Shown piece by piece: positions 52,042 through 60,975 of a stretch of 64,000 nucleotides of DNA; the stretch's first letter is position 1; the number at the start of each line of letters is the position of its first letter. Below the pieces are notes generated by a model. The model was not told the DNA's origin and searched no databases. It was given only the letters and a program-made list of their open reading frames with translations. This DNA comes from JAJXWB01 sp037044955 (GTDB taxonomy: Bacteria; Pseudomonadota; Alphaproteobacteria; Rhizobiales; Beijerinckiaceae), in NCBI GenBank assembly GCA_037044955.1, contig JBAOHX010000002.1:372001-436000 (forward strand), in the 5' to 3' direction. A program made the position numbers and the translations under genes.

Positions 52042-52812
52042 ATGAAGACTTGTCTGGTGACAGGCGGCGCCCGCGGCATCGGGCGCGCCACATGCCTGCT
52101 GGCCGCGAAGAACGGCTATCAGCTCGCGGTCGGCGGTCTGGCCGAATCACCGCGCTGCACGCTGACGCTGTCGTCGCCGAGATCGTCAAGGGCGGCGGTA
52201 AGGCCATCTCCGTTATCGGCGATGTCGGCGTCCGAGAAGGACATCGTGGCCATGTTCGCCGAAGACGAAGTCGTCGTTGGGCCCGGTGGATGCGGTCGTC
52301 AACGCGGCCGGCCTCTGCCTACGGCGCTGCTCCGTCGAAGAGCTTGCAGTTCGCCAACGTCGATCTGGATGATGCGCATCAACGTGACGGGGCTCATCAT
52401 CTGCTGCCGCGAGGCGATCCGACAGATGGACGGTCGCGGCGGCAGCATCGTCAACATCTCGTCGATGGCCGCGACGATCGGCGGGCGTCCTGGCGCTGCG
52501 GCCTACGCAGCGTCGAAAGCCGCGGTCGATTCGTACACGACGGGCGCCGCGCGCGATCATCGCCAAACGTGGCATTCGCATGAACACGATCCGTCCAGGC
52601 GTCGTCGCGTCACCGCAATGACCGAACGGATGCAGCAGCGATCCGGCCGTGCGTCCGTCGCGTGGAAGAATCGATTCCGATGGGTCGCGTCGGACAACCC
52701 GAGGAGATCGCCACGATTGCGCTCTGGCTGATGTCCGACGCCGCCGTCGCTGGTGACCGGCGCGCACGTGAACGCTGGCGGAGGCGGCTTCCACGTCGCG
52801 TCCGCCGCCTGA
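52042..52812 (+). pseudogene. Short-chain dehydrogenase/reductase, heavily frame-broken
   Basis: An SDR of about 256 aa can be traced only by switching frames many times. The pieces are TCLVTGGARGIGRATCLLAA (cofactor site), DAVVAEIVKGGGKAISVIGD, SEKDIVAMFAED, GPVDAVVNAAGLC, RINVTGLIICCREAIRQMDG, SIVNISSMAATIGGRPGAAA and YAASKAAVDSYT (catalytic Tyr and Lys). The end NAGGGFHVASAA stops at 52810-52812. At least six frame changes occur within 770 bases while amino-acid similarity stays high. Family enzymes reduce or oxidise sugar or alcohol substrates with NAD(P). A recent decay or a patch of poor sequence are the two readings. Confidence 0.8.
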
Positions 52813-52869
52813 GGCGCACGCCACTCGGCAGACGATCAAGCCAGCCTCGAACAACAACGGGAGGACGAA

Positions 52870-53900
52870 ATGGAGAGCAACAACTCGATGACGAGCCGAC
52901 GCGCCGTGCTCGCTGGCGCGGGCGGGCTTCTTCTGGCCGGCGCGACGCGCGCGCGCGCGCAATCGGCGAAGAAGCTGACAAAAATGAACGTCATGTCGCT
53001 GCCTACCCATGCGGGCTTCCCGCTCTGGGCGGCGCGCGAACTTGGCTATTTCAAGGAAGAGGGGCTTGACGTTCCGCCGATCACGTATTTCCCGAGCGGT
53101 CCGGCGGCCGTGTCCTCGGGCTACGCAGGCGCGTGGGATGGCGGCTATCTCGGCGGTCCGCCGACGATCAGCGCCGGCGTGAAGTATGGACTGCTCGTCG
53201 CCGGATTCGCCAATGTGCAGGTCGACCCGATATGAGCGTGTTTGTGCGCAAGGATGCGCCGGGCGTCGACAACCTCGCGACCTATCTGCCCGGCAAGATC
53301 GCGCTGACCGCCGTCGGCTCGAACATGCAGTATTTCCTCAATGCCTGTCTTGCCAAGAATGGCGTCAAGCCGGCGAGCGTGCAGATGGTCAATCTCAAGC
53401 CGCCGAATATCGTGACGGCGGCCGACGGCGGCCAGGGCGACATCATTTCCGACTGGTATCCGTTCATTGAGGAGCTGAAGGCCAGCGGCAAGTATAAGTC
53501 CATCTGTTCCCGAAACGATCAGGTCGGCATCAACACTTACGATTTCTTCGTGATCCGGCCGGCCTTTGCGCAGGAGAATCCCGAGGCCGCCGCCGGTTTC
53601 CTCAGAGCCGTGTATCGTATCAACGACATGATGAGCACGCGATTGAGCGAGGCGTTGCCGCTCGCCGATCGCTATTTCAAGGAAATCGGCCTGAAGCTGG
53701 ATCCCGCCATCGTGAAGGGCGGTTTCGGAACATCGCTCTATCCCACGATCGAAGAGTTGATCAAACGGATCAAGTCCGGTGAAGTGGCGACCGCACTCAA
53801 GCAAACGTCCGAGTTCCTCGTCGAGATCGGATCGCTGGAGAAGATGCCGGAGATCAATTTCGTCACCGCGAAATATCTCGAACTGGCAAAGGCGAAATAG
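52870..53900 (+). CDS. NMT1/THI5-like (sulfonate/nitrate-type) ABC substrate-binding protein, one frame break
   Basis: Periplasmic binding protein of about 342 aa. A twin-arginine-like signal (TSRRAVLAGAGGLLLAGATR, cleaved near ARA-Q) is followed by MSLPTHAGFPLWAARELGYF, KEEGLDVPPITYFPSGPAAV and PPTISAGVKYGLLVAGFANV. At 53228-53235 the frame ends with TGA. The protein continues in another frame as VFVRKDAPGVDNLATYLPGK, NMQYFLNACLAKNGVKPASV and GDIISDWYPFIEELKASG. The break site reads CCGATATGAGC, and removing one AT copy restores the frame. It belongs with the two permeases and ATPase that follow. Ligand unknown. Confidence 0.85.
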
Positions 53901-53945
53901 CGCCTCTCCGCCAGCCCTTGGACACCTGAAAAAGGGGAGAGACCG

Positions 53946-54716
53946 GTGGATTATACAAGCGAACGGTCGCCGTTGTGGTCGCTCGTCAGCATCGCTGGCG
54001 CATTGACCGTCTGGTATCTTTCCACGGATGTATTCCGGCTCGTTTCGCCGCTGACTCTCCCCTCGCCGACCGACGTCGCCGCGAGTTTCGTCTGGCTGAC
54101 AAAGAATACGTATAACGGAACCACCTTGCCGCGAAACCTTGTCGCGAGCCTGTCCGTCGTTCTTGTCGGCTGGGCGCTCGGCGTCGTCGTCGGCGTTCCG
54201 TTCGGCGTGCTGATGGGATGGAGCGAACGGCTGCGCGGATACGCGAGCCCGATCATCGAACTGTTCCGGCCGATCCCGCCGCCGGCTTGGATTCCCTTTG
54301 CCGTCCTGTGGTTCGGCATCGATCCGTCCGGCCGCATCTTCGTCATCTTCGTCGCCGCGCTGATGCCTTGCATCATCAATTCCTATGGCGCGGTGATCGG
54401 ACGCGATCCCATACTCATCGACGCCGCGCGCTGCCTCGGCGCATCCGATCTGCGCATTCTGCGTTCCGTTGTCGTTCCGACCGTATTTCCCGGAATTCTC
54501 GCCGGCATACGTGTCGCGATCGGCGGCGCCTGGATGACCGTCGTGGCCGCGGAACTCGTCGCTTCGAGCGCGGGCCTCGGCTACATGCTCGTGCAGGCGC
54601 AATACGCCATCCAGCCGTCGATCGTGCTGGTCTCCATGTTCATCATCGGGCTTGTCGGCGGCTTGCTGAGCCTCACCTTCAGCGCGGTCGAACGACGCTA
54701 CAAGCGCGGGTTCTGA
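53946..54716 (+). CDS. ABC transporter permease, SsuC/TauC-like (first)
   Basis: Inner-membrane permease of 256 aa with about six transmembrane segments: SIAGALTVWYLSTDVF, LVASLSVVLVGWALGVVVGV, IFVIFVAALMPCIINSYG and VLVSMFIIGLVGGLLSLTFS among them. The BPD_transp EAA-like loop is AARCLGASDLRILRSVVVPT. The GTG start at 53946 is preferred because GGGGAG lies just upstream. It follows the binding-protein gene by 45 bases. Together with the second permease it would form the heterodimeric channel of a sulfonate/nitrate/hydroxymethylpyrimidine-type importer. Confidence 0.9.
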   Translation: MDYTSERSPLWSLVSIAGALTVWYLSTDVFRLVSPLTLPSPTDVAASFVWLTKNTYNGTTLPRNLVASLSVVLVGWALGVVVGVPFGVLMGWSERLRGYASPIIELFRPIPPPAWIPFAVLWFGIDPSGRIFVIFVAALMPCIINSYGAVIGRDPILIDAARCLGASDLRILRSVVVPTVFPGILAGIRVAIGGAWMTVVAAELVASSAGLGYMLVQAQYAIQPSIVLVSMFIIGLVGGLLSLTFSAVERRYKRGF

Positions 54717-54718
54717 AC

Positions 54719-55534
54719 ATGACGGATCTATCGGTCGCCAAGAACGCCGGACATTCGAGCCGCGGTTTCAAGCAGGTCAATCTGCGCGCCGTCGTCTCCA
54801 TCGGCGCGTTGCTCGTGGCGTGGCAGGCTTTGTGGTCGCTTGGGATCATTCCCGCGCGCGGCTTTCCTTCCGTACCTCAGACGCTGACGGCGTTCTGGCA
54901 TGCGTTTACGGAACCGTTCGCGGGCCAGCCGATCTGGGTTCACATCGGCATGTCTTTGCTGCGCTGGAGCATCGGCGTCGGCGCAGCGGTCGCGCTCGGC
55001 GTCCTGATTGGCGCGCTTATGGGTTGGTACCCGCTGTTTCGGGCGCTGACGAAGCCGCTGTTCGAATTCTACCGCTACATTCCGCCGCTCGCCTGGGTGC
55101 CGCTTACGGTGCTCATCCTCGGCCCGACGCTCAAGGCCGCCGCGTTCATCGTGTTCGTCGGCGCGTTGCCGCCGGTCGTCATCAACACGTGGAGCGGCGT
55201 CTATCACGTGGACCCGATCTTTGCCGACGTCGCCAAGACACTCGGCTCGGGACGCCTGCGTACGTTGTTTCGCGTCGCGCTGCCGGTTTCCGCGCTGAGC
55301 ACTATGTCCGGCGTCAGGACCGCAGTCGCCGCAGGTTGGGCCTCGCTGATCGGCGCCGAACTTGTGGGCGCGCAATCCGGACTCGGCTTCATCATCGTCA
55401 ATTCGGAAGAAGCCAAGCGACCTGCCGACATCATCGTCGGCATGGTTCTCATCGGCGTGATCGGCATGCTGATCGACTTCAGTTTCCGGAAAATCAGCGC
55501 GGCCAGCACACGCTGGCTCGACGCGGAACTCTGA
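54719..55534 (+). CDS. ABC transporter permease, SsuC/TauC-like (second)
   Basis: Permease of 271 aa, homologous to the first, beginning MTDLSVAKNAGHSSRGFKQV. Transmembrane segments include VVSIGALLVAWQALWSLGII, GVGAAVALGVLIGALMGW, AAFIVFVGALPPVVINTW and ADIIVGMVLIGVIGMLI. The ATPase-contact loop is VAKTLGSGRLRTLFRVALPV. It starts two bases after the first permease stops. Family systems often have a single permease, so two different subunits in a row is a mild peculiarity. Confidence 0.9.
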   Translation: MTDLSVAKNAGHSSRGFKQVNLRAVVSIGALLVAWQALWSLGIIPARGFPSVPQTLTAFWHAFTEPFAGQPIWVHIGMSLLRWSIGVGAAVALGVLIGALMGWYPLFRALTKPLFEFYRYIPPLAWVPLTVLILGPTLKAAAFIVFVGALPPVVINTWSGVYHVDPIFADVAKTLGSGRLRTLFRVALPVSALSTMSGVRTAVAAGWASLIGAELVGAQSGLGFIIVNSEEAKRPADIIVGMVLIGVIGMLIDFSFRKISAASTRWLDAEL

Positions 55535-55556
55535 AATCATCGGCGCGGAGACGACA

Positions 55557-56330
55557 ATGAACAGCAAGACGAATTCCGTCCCGAAGCTCTCCTTGAAAGC
55601 TGTCGGCAAAGCCTTTGGCGATGTCCTCGCGCTCAAGGAGATCGACGTCGATGTCCACAAGGGCGAGTTCATCGCGATTGTCGGCCCATCGGGTTGCGGC
55701 AAGACGACATTGCTGCGGATCGCCGCGGGTCTCGAACAGCCGACGGCCGGCGACGTCCTCATCGACGGCAAGAGCGCGGGCGGTCCGGGCCCCAAGCGCG
55801 GCATGGTGTTCCAGAAGTTCGCGCTGTTTCCGCACATGACCGTCATGCAGAACATCGAATTCGGCCTCGAACTGAAGAAGGTGCCGCGCGCGCAGCGCGA
55901 AGAGATCGTCATGCGCTACCTCAAGCCGTTGGGGCTCGAAGCTTTCGCGCAATCCTATCCGAGGCAGCTTTCCGGCGGCATGCAGCAGCGCGTCGCCATA
56001 GCGCGCGCGCTCGTGATCGAGCCCGAGGTCCTGCTGATGGATGAGCCATTCGCCGCGCTCGATGCGCAAATCCGCATCTCCATGCAGGAGATGCTGCTCG
56101 AACTGGTTCGGGAAACGCATGTGACGACGTTGTTCGTTACGCATTCCGTCGAGGAAGCGGTCTATCTCGCGGACAGGGTGTTCGTTCTCTCGCAGCGTCC
56201 GGCGGTGGTCGCCCAGGTCGTCGAGATCGGACAGGCCGCAGACTGGAAGGCGATGAAATTCCCACAGGCGGAACAGACGCCGGAATTTCTGGCTCTCAAG
56301 AAGGAAGTCTGGAGCCTCATCCGCCATTGA
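55557..56330 (+). CDS. ABC transporter ATPase, SsuB/TauB/NrtD-like
   Basis: Cytoplasmic nucleotide-binding subunit of 257 aa. Walker A is VGPSGCGKTTLLRIAAGLEQ, Q-loop GMVFQKFALFPHMTV, signature LSGGMQQRVAIARAL, Walker B VLLMDEPFAALDAQ, H-loop TLFVTHSVEEAVYLADRVFV. This matches the nitrate/sulfonate/taurine subfamily. It completes the importer with the binding protein and two permeases and is followed 41 bases later by the transketolase N-terminal subunit. Confidence 0.94.
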   Translation: MNSKTNSVPKLSLKAVGKAFGDVLALKEIDVDVHKGEFIAIVGPSGCGKTTLLRIAAGLEQPTAGDVLIDGKSAGGPGPKRGMVFQKFALFPHMTVMQNIEFGLELKKVPRAQREEIVMRYLKPLGLEAFAQSYPRQLSGGMQQRVAIARALVIEPEVLLMDEPFAALDAQIRISMQEMLLELVRETHVTTLFVTHSVEEAVYLADRVFVLSQRPAVVAQVVEIGQAADWKAMKFPQAEQTPEFLALKKEVWSLIRH

Positions 56331-56371
56331 GGCGCGCAAACGAAATTCAAACGACAGAGGAGACGGGCCCG

Positions 56372-57208
56372 ATGGCCAGGAAGAATCTATCCGTCAAGGA
56401 ACTCGAACGGATCGCGTTGAAAATGCGCCGCAATACGATCGACATCTGCAGCCAGCGCGGCGGTTATGCAGGCCAGGGCGTCGCTCTGGCCGATCTCGGC
56501 GCGGCGCTCTACTTCCACGAGCTGCGCTCGGACGGCAAGGACTGGTACCACGACATTTTCGTCAATTCGAACGGCCATGATGCGATCATGTGCTATTCGG
56601 CATTCGCCGAGCAGGGCCTCTACACGATCGAGGAATTGCGCACCTACAATGCCGACGGCACGAAAGTCGACATGAGTCCTTGCGAGGGGCAGCGCGGTTT
56701 CGTCATCACCATGGGTTCGCTCGGGCAGGGCCCCTCGCAAGCCGCCGGAATTGCTTACGCCGAACGTCTCAAGGGATCAGACAAGCGGGTCTATTGCCTG
56801 CTGTCGGACGGCGAGCTGCAGGAAGGCAACGTCTGGGAAGCCGCCATGTTCGCCGGCCATCACAAGCTCGACAATCTGATCTTCATGATCGACAACAACG
56901 ATCTTCAGGCCGGCGGCGCCACGAAAGGCATTTTGAACGTCGAGCCCGTTCCCGCCAAGTTCGAGGCCTTCGGATTTGCCGCGCGCCGGATCGACGGCAA
57001 CGACATGTCGCAGATTCTCGACGCCTTCGCCGAAGCCAAGCGCACGAAGGACAAGCCTTTCGCCATGGTTTGCGACACCCGGCTGTTTACGGGCTGCGAC
57101 TACATGCTGGAGCGGTTTCCGGCCGCGCATTACATGGCGGGCGCGCCCGAGCACTGGAATGCGGCGCTCGAGGAACTCGACGAGAAGCTGGCCGGCGTTC
57201 CCGTGTGA
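56372..57208 (+). CDS. Transketolase-like enzyme, N-terminal (thiamine-diphosphate-binding) subunit
   Basis: The stand-alone N-terminal half of a two-subunit transketolase, 278 aa. It has MRRNTIDICSQRGGYAGQGV, LADLGAALYFHELRSDGKDW, GSLGQGPSQAAGIAYAERLK and the ThDP motif LLSDGELQEGNVWEAAMFAG, then IFMIDNNDLQAGGATKGILN. The C-terminal half is the product at 51046, separated by an SDR and the importer, so the operon splits the two subunits. The frame is intact. AGAGGAG lies upstream of the ATG. Possible substrates include unphosphorylated or unusual ketoses brought in by the importer (inference). Confidence 0.9.
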   Translation: MARKNLSVKELERIALKMRRNTIDICSQRGGYAGQGVALADLGAALYFHELRSDGKDWYHDIFVNSNGHDAIMCYSAFAEQGLYTIEELRTYNADGTKVDMSPCEGQRGFVITMGSLGQGPSQAAGIAYAERLKGSDKRVYCLLSDGELQEGNVWEAAMFAGHHKLDNLIFMIDNNDLQAGGATKGILNVEPVPAKFEAFGFAARRIDGNDMSQILDAFAEAKRTKDKPFAMVCDTRLFTGCDYMLERFPAAHYMAGAPEHWNAALEELDEKLAGVPV

Positions 57209-57295
57209 TCATCGCGACGGCGCCATCTGGCTGCTGATCGAGTTGACGAAGCGGTCGCGGACGGTGCATTCGACGCGCTCGATCTGTTCGATTGG

Positions 57296-58006
57296 ATGGA
57301 AATGGCAAAGACCGCTGCAAGAAAAGCGAAGAGCCCCCGGTCATCGGCTGCAAGCGGCAAGCGCCAGCCGCTGACACGGCACGTCATCTTGAAGGCCGCC
57401 CTTGAACTGGTCGACACCGACGGATTCGATGGATTGAGCATGCGCCGTCTCGGGCAGTATCTGAACGCCGGCGCCATGTCGATTTATCATCATTTCGAGA
57501 ACAAAGAGGAATTGCTCGACGGATTCTGGGAACTGATAGACCTGGAGATGCGTGAAATAACCGACATAGAGAATCTGCCGAACATGGCGGCGGATGCGGC
57601 GATACGTTCCTACATCAATACATTTCGGACGGTTTGGAAACGGCATCCGAAGACGTTCAGGGTTCTTGCCCAGCGCACGATCAAGACCCCGGAAAGAGCC
57701 AGGCGCGTCGAGATATTCATGAACGCGCTCCTGCGGTCCGGTCTCGACAAGGACAGCGCCATCCTCGCATATCGCGCGATCTTCTGTTTCGTGTCGGGCT
57801 TCGTTCTACTCGAGAACGAAGGCGAAAAACCATTCTACACCGTCGGCGACCTGGAGCGCGAATTCGAAGTGGGCTTCGATATCGTACTCGCCGGCATCGA
57901 GTCGCAATTACGCGGACAAACCTCCGATCCGCCCAAGGCGAAGAGGCTCCGGCGCTCCGCGAGATCGCGACAGAGTTCCGAGAGACCGGACTTTGGCGCC
58001 TTATAG
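57296..58006 (+). CDS. TetR/AcrR-family regulator
   Basis: Regulator of 236 aa. The HTH is LSMRRLGQYLNAGAMSIYHH followed by FENKEELLDGFWELID. N-terminal basic segment (KTAARKAKSPRSSAASGKRQ) precedes it. The larger ligand domain contains TFRTVWKRHPKTFRVLAQRT. A C-terminal basic tail (RLRRSARSRQSSERPDFGAL) is unusual for the family. It closes the rightward importer/transketolase operon and is the best candidate for the 50741-50774 inverted repeat. A second ATG six bases later is an equally good start. Confidence 0.88.
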   Translation: MEMAKTAARKAKSPRSSAASGKRQPLTRHVILKAALELVDTDGFDGLSMRRLGQYLNAGAMSIYHHFENKEELLDGFWELIDLEMREITDIENLPNMAADAAIRSYINTFRTVWKRHPKTFRVLAQRTIKTPERARRVEIFMNALLRSGLDKDSAILAYRAIFCFVSGFVLLENEGEKPFYTVGDLEREFEVGFDIVLAGIESQLRGQTSDPPKAKRLRRSARSRQSSERPDFGAL

Positions 58007-58103
58007 CAAAGGCGCCGCGTCCCGCGTGGCCTCGAAATCTGGAGCCGGAATGCCGGGCGCAGCCGCTGCGCCGAACGCGGTCCGCGATGGCCCTGACGCG
58101 CGA

Positions 58104-59552
58104 TCAGGTCTTCAGTCGAATGATCATCTCCATCATCTTCATTGCACGGCCGGCGTACGGCGGTTGGAACATCATCTGGATCGCAGACAGCGGCCCTTGA
58201 CGGAACACGGGCCGCAGCTTCGAGAAGGTGTTGAAGCCTTCCCGCGCGTGATAGTGTCCCATGCCACTCGCGCCGACACCGCCGAACGGCAGGTCGTGCT
58301 GGCCGACGTGCAGCAACGCTTCGTTGATGGCGACGCCGCCGGACATGACGTGCGAGATGTAGAATTCCTGCAATGCCGCGTCATTGGTGAAGGGATAGAC
58401 CGCCAGCGGCCGATCATGCGCGTTGATATAGTCGACGACCTCTCGTCGATCCGTATAGGTCTTGATCGGCAGGATCGGTCCAAAGATCTCGCGCTGCATG
58501 GCGACCATGTCTTCGGTCGGATTCAGCACGACATGCGGCGCGAGTTTGCGCATCTGCTGATCGGGTGATTGACCTTCGGCGAGATCGACGATTTTCGCGC
58601 CTTTCGCGCGGGCGTCGTCGAGGGTCGCCTGCAACCGGCCGAAGGCGCGCGCGTCGATGATCGACGTGTAATCCGCGCCATTGAGGTCGGGATAGCGCTT
58701 GGCGAGCAGGCGTTTGCAATGCGCGACGAATTCGTCCTCCTTGCCCGCGGGAATGAAGACGTAATCGACGTTCACGCAGATCTGGCCGGCATTGAACATC
58801 TTCGCCCACAAAATCCGCTCCGCCGCCGTCTCGATCGGATAATCGGGGCCGACGATCGCCGGCGATTTTCCGCCGAGTTCGAGCGTCACCGGAGTGAGAT
58901 TGCGGGCGGCGTTGGCCATTACGGATCGCCCGGTCGTCCCCGAGCCGGTGAACAGCAGATGATCGAACCGCAGTGACGAGAACGCCGGCCCGCGGCCGCC
59001 GCCGTCTTCGAAGAATGCGAGCTTGTCGGCGGGCAGATATTTCGGGGTGATGCGCATCAGCAGCAGCGCGAGGTTGCGCGAATTCTCGCTCATCTTCACC
59101 ATCGCGCGATTGCCGGCGGCGATGATGCATGCGAGCGGTCCGAAGCTCAGCTGGACCGGGAAATTCCAGGGAACGATGACGCCGACGACGCCGAGCGGTT
59201 GGGGAATAACGCGGTTGCGCGCCAGCGGATAGGTCATGAAATCGACGTGACGGCGCTGCGGCTTCATCCACTTCTTCAGATTCCTGATCGCGTCGCCGAT
59301 CGAATCCAGCGCCACGAAATAGTCTGCGAACAGCGTCTCGAATTCGGAACGATTGCCGTAATCGGCATTGATCGCCGCGATCAGGTCGTCCTTGTTTTCC
59401 TTGAGGAGCCTGGCCAGCGCCTTCAGGTCGGCGATGCGCTCCTTGTAGCCAGGCATTGGCGCTGCGAGATAGGCCGCGCGCTGCCGGTCGAAACAGGACT
59501 GAAATTCTTCAGGGATCGTGATCGCGTCGAAATTGGTCAGTGGGGCGTTCAT
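58104..59552 (-). CDS. NAD(P)-dependent aldehyde dehydrogenase (coniferyl-aldehyde dehydrogenase-like)
   Basis: Aldehyde dehydrogenase, 482 aa, oxidising an aldehyde to the acid. Seen: PWNFPVQLSFGPLACIIAAG (cofactor), FTGSGTTGRSVMANAARNLT, the catalytic Glu in TLELGGKSPAIVGPD and the catalytic Cys in NAGQICVNVDYVFIP. The N-terminal RRHVDFMTYPLARNRVIPQP and C-terminal RLKT stretch with hydrophobic helix (MMFQPPYAGRAMKMMEMIIR) resemble coniferyl- and long-chain aldehyde dehydrogenases. It is transcribed toward the TetR gene and in the same direction as the LacI gene, 78 bases downstream of it. Confidence 0.92.
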   Translation of the reverse strand: MNAPLTNFDAITIPEEFQSCFDRQRAAYLAAPMPGYKERIADLKALARLLKENKDDLIAAINADYGNRSEFETLFADYFVALDSIGDAIRNLKKWMKPQRRHVDFMTYPLARNRVIPQPLGVVGVIVPWNFPVQLSFGPLACIIAAGNRAMVKMSENSRNLALLLMRITPKYLPADKLAFFEDGGGRGPAFSSLRFDHLLFTGSGTTGRSVMANAARNLTPVTLELGGKSPAIVGPDYPIETAAERILWAKMFNAGQICVNVDYVFIPAGKEDEFVAHCKRLLAKRYPDLNGADYTSIIDARAFGRLQATLDDARAKGAKIVDLAEGQSPDQQMRKLAPHVVLNPTEDMVAMQREIFGPILPIKTYTDRREVVDYINAHDRPLAVYPFTNDAALQEFYISHVMSGGVAINEALLHVGQHDLPFGGVGASGMGHYHAREGFNTFSKLRPVFRQGPLSAIQMMFQPPYAGRAMKMMEMIIRLKT

Positions 59553-59630
59553 GGCTCATTCCTCCATTTTCAGATTTGAGCGTCGCAAGCGCTCGACTTG
59601 CTGGATCAGGGATTTCGGAAGGGTTCATCG

Positions 59631-60662
59631 TCACGCGCTCTCCCGAGGAATGAACGCGCACTCGATCTTGACGATGGTTCGTTTCAAACCGGCGTCGTCG
59701 ACCTTGCGAAGCAGCAGGTCCGCGCAGGCGCGGCCGAGTTGCACGCCGTCGAGGCGGACTGTGGTCAAGGACGGTACGATATGGGACGAGATTTCATGGT
59801 CGCCGAACCCGACGATCGCAAGGCGTTCCGGAACGTCGATCTGCCGACGGCGGCACTCGAACAGGGCGCCGATGGCAGGCGTATCGTTCAGGAAGACCAG
59901 CGCGTCCGTCGGCAGGCCGTTTTCAATGAGCTCCCGGATGACCTCTTCGCCGTGGCTCATGCTGAGAGGGCTCGGAACTTTCAGGAGTATCCGCTGCACG
60001 TGGCAGCCCGGGAATTTTCGCGCCGCCCGGCGGACCCCCTGATACTGCATGTCGAGACGCGGCACAGCGCGCGGCATGACAACTGCGAGACGCTTGCGTC
60101 CCGAACGGAACATATGCTCGCCGACCGAGAACCCGGCTTCCTCGTGCGAATAGCCGACGCCGAGTTCGCAGCCCGCATCCTTGAAGTCGACAAACTCGCA
60201 GCAGGGAACCCGCGATTTCCTGAAGAAGTCGCGCAGATCGTCATTCGCGCCTGTCGCTACCCGAACGACGCCGCTCGGATTCCAGCCGAGCATGACCTGC
60301 GCCAAAATTCTCTCGCGCTCCGGCGAATAGCGCGTCTCCATCACCAGGACGCTGTAGCCGAGCGGCTCCAGAGCTTTGGTAAGGCCGACGTGCATCTGAT
60401 GGTAATGCGGCACGGACAGATCGGGCATCAGAAAGCCGACGATCCTGTTGCGATTGGATTGAAGCCCGGCCGCCGCCCTGTTCGGTATGTAGCTGAGCGC
60501 TTGCACGGCCTTCTGCACGCGCTCGCGCAATTCCGGACTGACGGCGTCCGGCGTGTTGATCGCGCGCGAGACGGTCATCGGGCTGACGCCTGCCCGCGCC
60601 GCGACGTCCTTCACGCTGGCCCTGCCGGCCGGCCGTTCGATCGAGCGCCCAGGAGATTTCAT
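59631..60662 (-). CDS. LacI-family transcriptional regulator
   Basis: LacI/GalR-type regulator, 343 aa. DNA-binding domain ASVKDVAARAGVSPMTVSRA, hinge helix with YIPNRAAAGLQSNR, and a sugar-binding-like core (RIVGFLMPDLSVPHYHQMH, then VFLNDTPAIGALFECRRRQ and IVGFGDHEISSHIVPSLTTV). I start it at 60662 (MKSPGRSIERPAGRASVKD), with AAGGCGGCGG upstream. An ATG at 60713 abuts an operator and lacks a ribosome-binding site. It faces three near-identical palindromes upstream and should be autoregulated. It is divergent from two SDR genes and a ThDP enzyme. Confidence 0.92.
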   Translation of the reverse strand: MKSPGRSIERPAGRASVKDVAARAGVSPMTVSRAINTPDAVSPELRERVQKAVQALSYIPNRAAAGLQSNRNRIVGFLMPDLSVPHYHQMHVGLTKALEPLGYSVLVMETRYSPERERILAQVMLGWNPSGVVRVATGANDDLRDFFRKSRVPCCEFVDFKDAGCELGVGYSHEEAGFSVGEHMFRSGRKRLAVVMPRAVPRLDMQYQGVRRAARKFPGCHVQRILLKVPSPLSMSHGEEVIRELIENGLPTDALVFLNDTPAIGALFECRRRQIDVPERLAIVGFGDHEISSHIVPSLTTVRLDGVQLGRACADLLLRKVDDAGLKRTIVKIECAFIPRESA

Positions 60663-60714
60663 GCCGCCGCCTTCGCATTTCGTTGGAGGGCCAGTTGACA
60701 GCCCGTTCCTCATT

Positions 60715-60728
60715 TGGTAACGTTACCA
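60715..60728. promoter_or_regulatory. LacI-type operator O1
   Basis: Perfect 14-base palindrome TGGTAACGTTACCA, 53 bases before the chosen LacI start. It matches the GTAACGTTAC-type core bound by many LacI/GalR members. Confidence 0.85.
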
Positions 60729-60803
60729 TCATCAGATATGCAAGTCCAGTCGTCGCGCCGGTCTACGAGAGAGAAAAGTCCGGCGCTTCAGTCTGAAATA
60801 CGA

Positions 60804-60817
60804 TGATAACGTTACCA
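60804..60817. promoter_or_regulatory. LacI-type operator O2
   Basis: TGATAACGTTACCA, one mismatch from O1, centred 89 bases from it. Confidence 0.85.
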
Positions 60818-60918
60818 AGCAGCCTTATGGCTTCGTTATCTCGCTTTTCGGTTTGCTGACGAAACTGGCCTCGGCGGGCGCAAATGCGGTCGCCGAGCGG
60901 CTGGTTCAGGTCGTTGAA

Positions 60919-60932
60919 TGGTAACGTTATCA
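60919..60932. promoter_or_regulatory. LacI-type operator O3
   Basis: TGGTAACGTTATCA, one mismatch from O1 and the mirror of O2, centred 115 bases beyond O2 and 44 bases before the SDR start. A regulator bound here would block the rightward promoter. Confidence 0.85.
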
Positions 60933-60975
60933 CGAGGTCGACGCGATGCGCCGGACCTTGCACGGGAGGAACATC

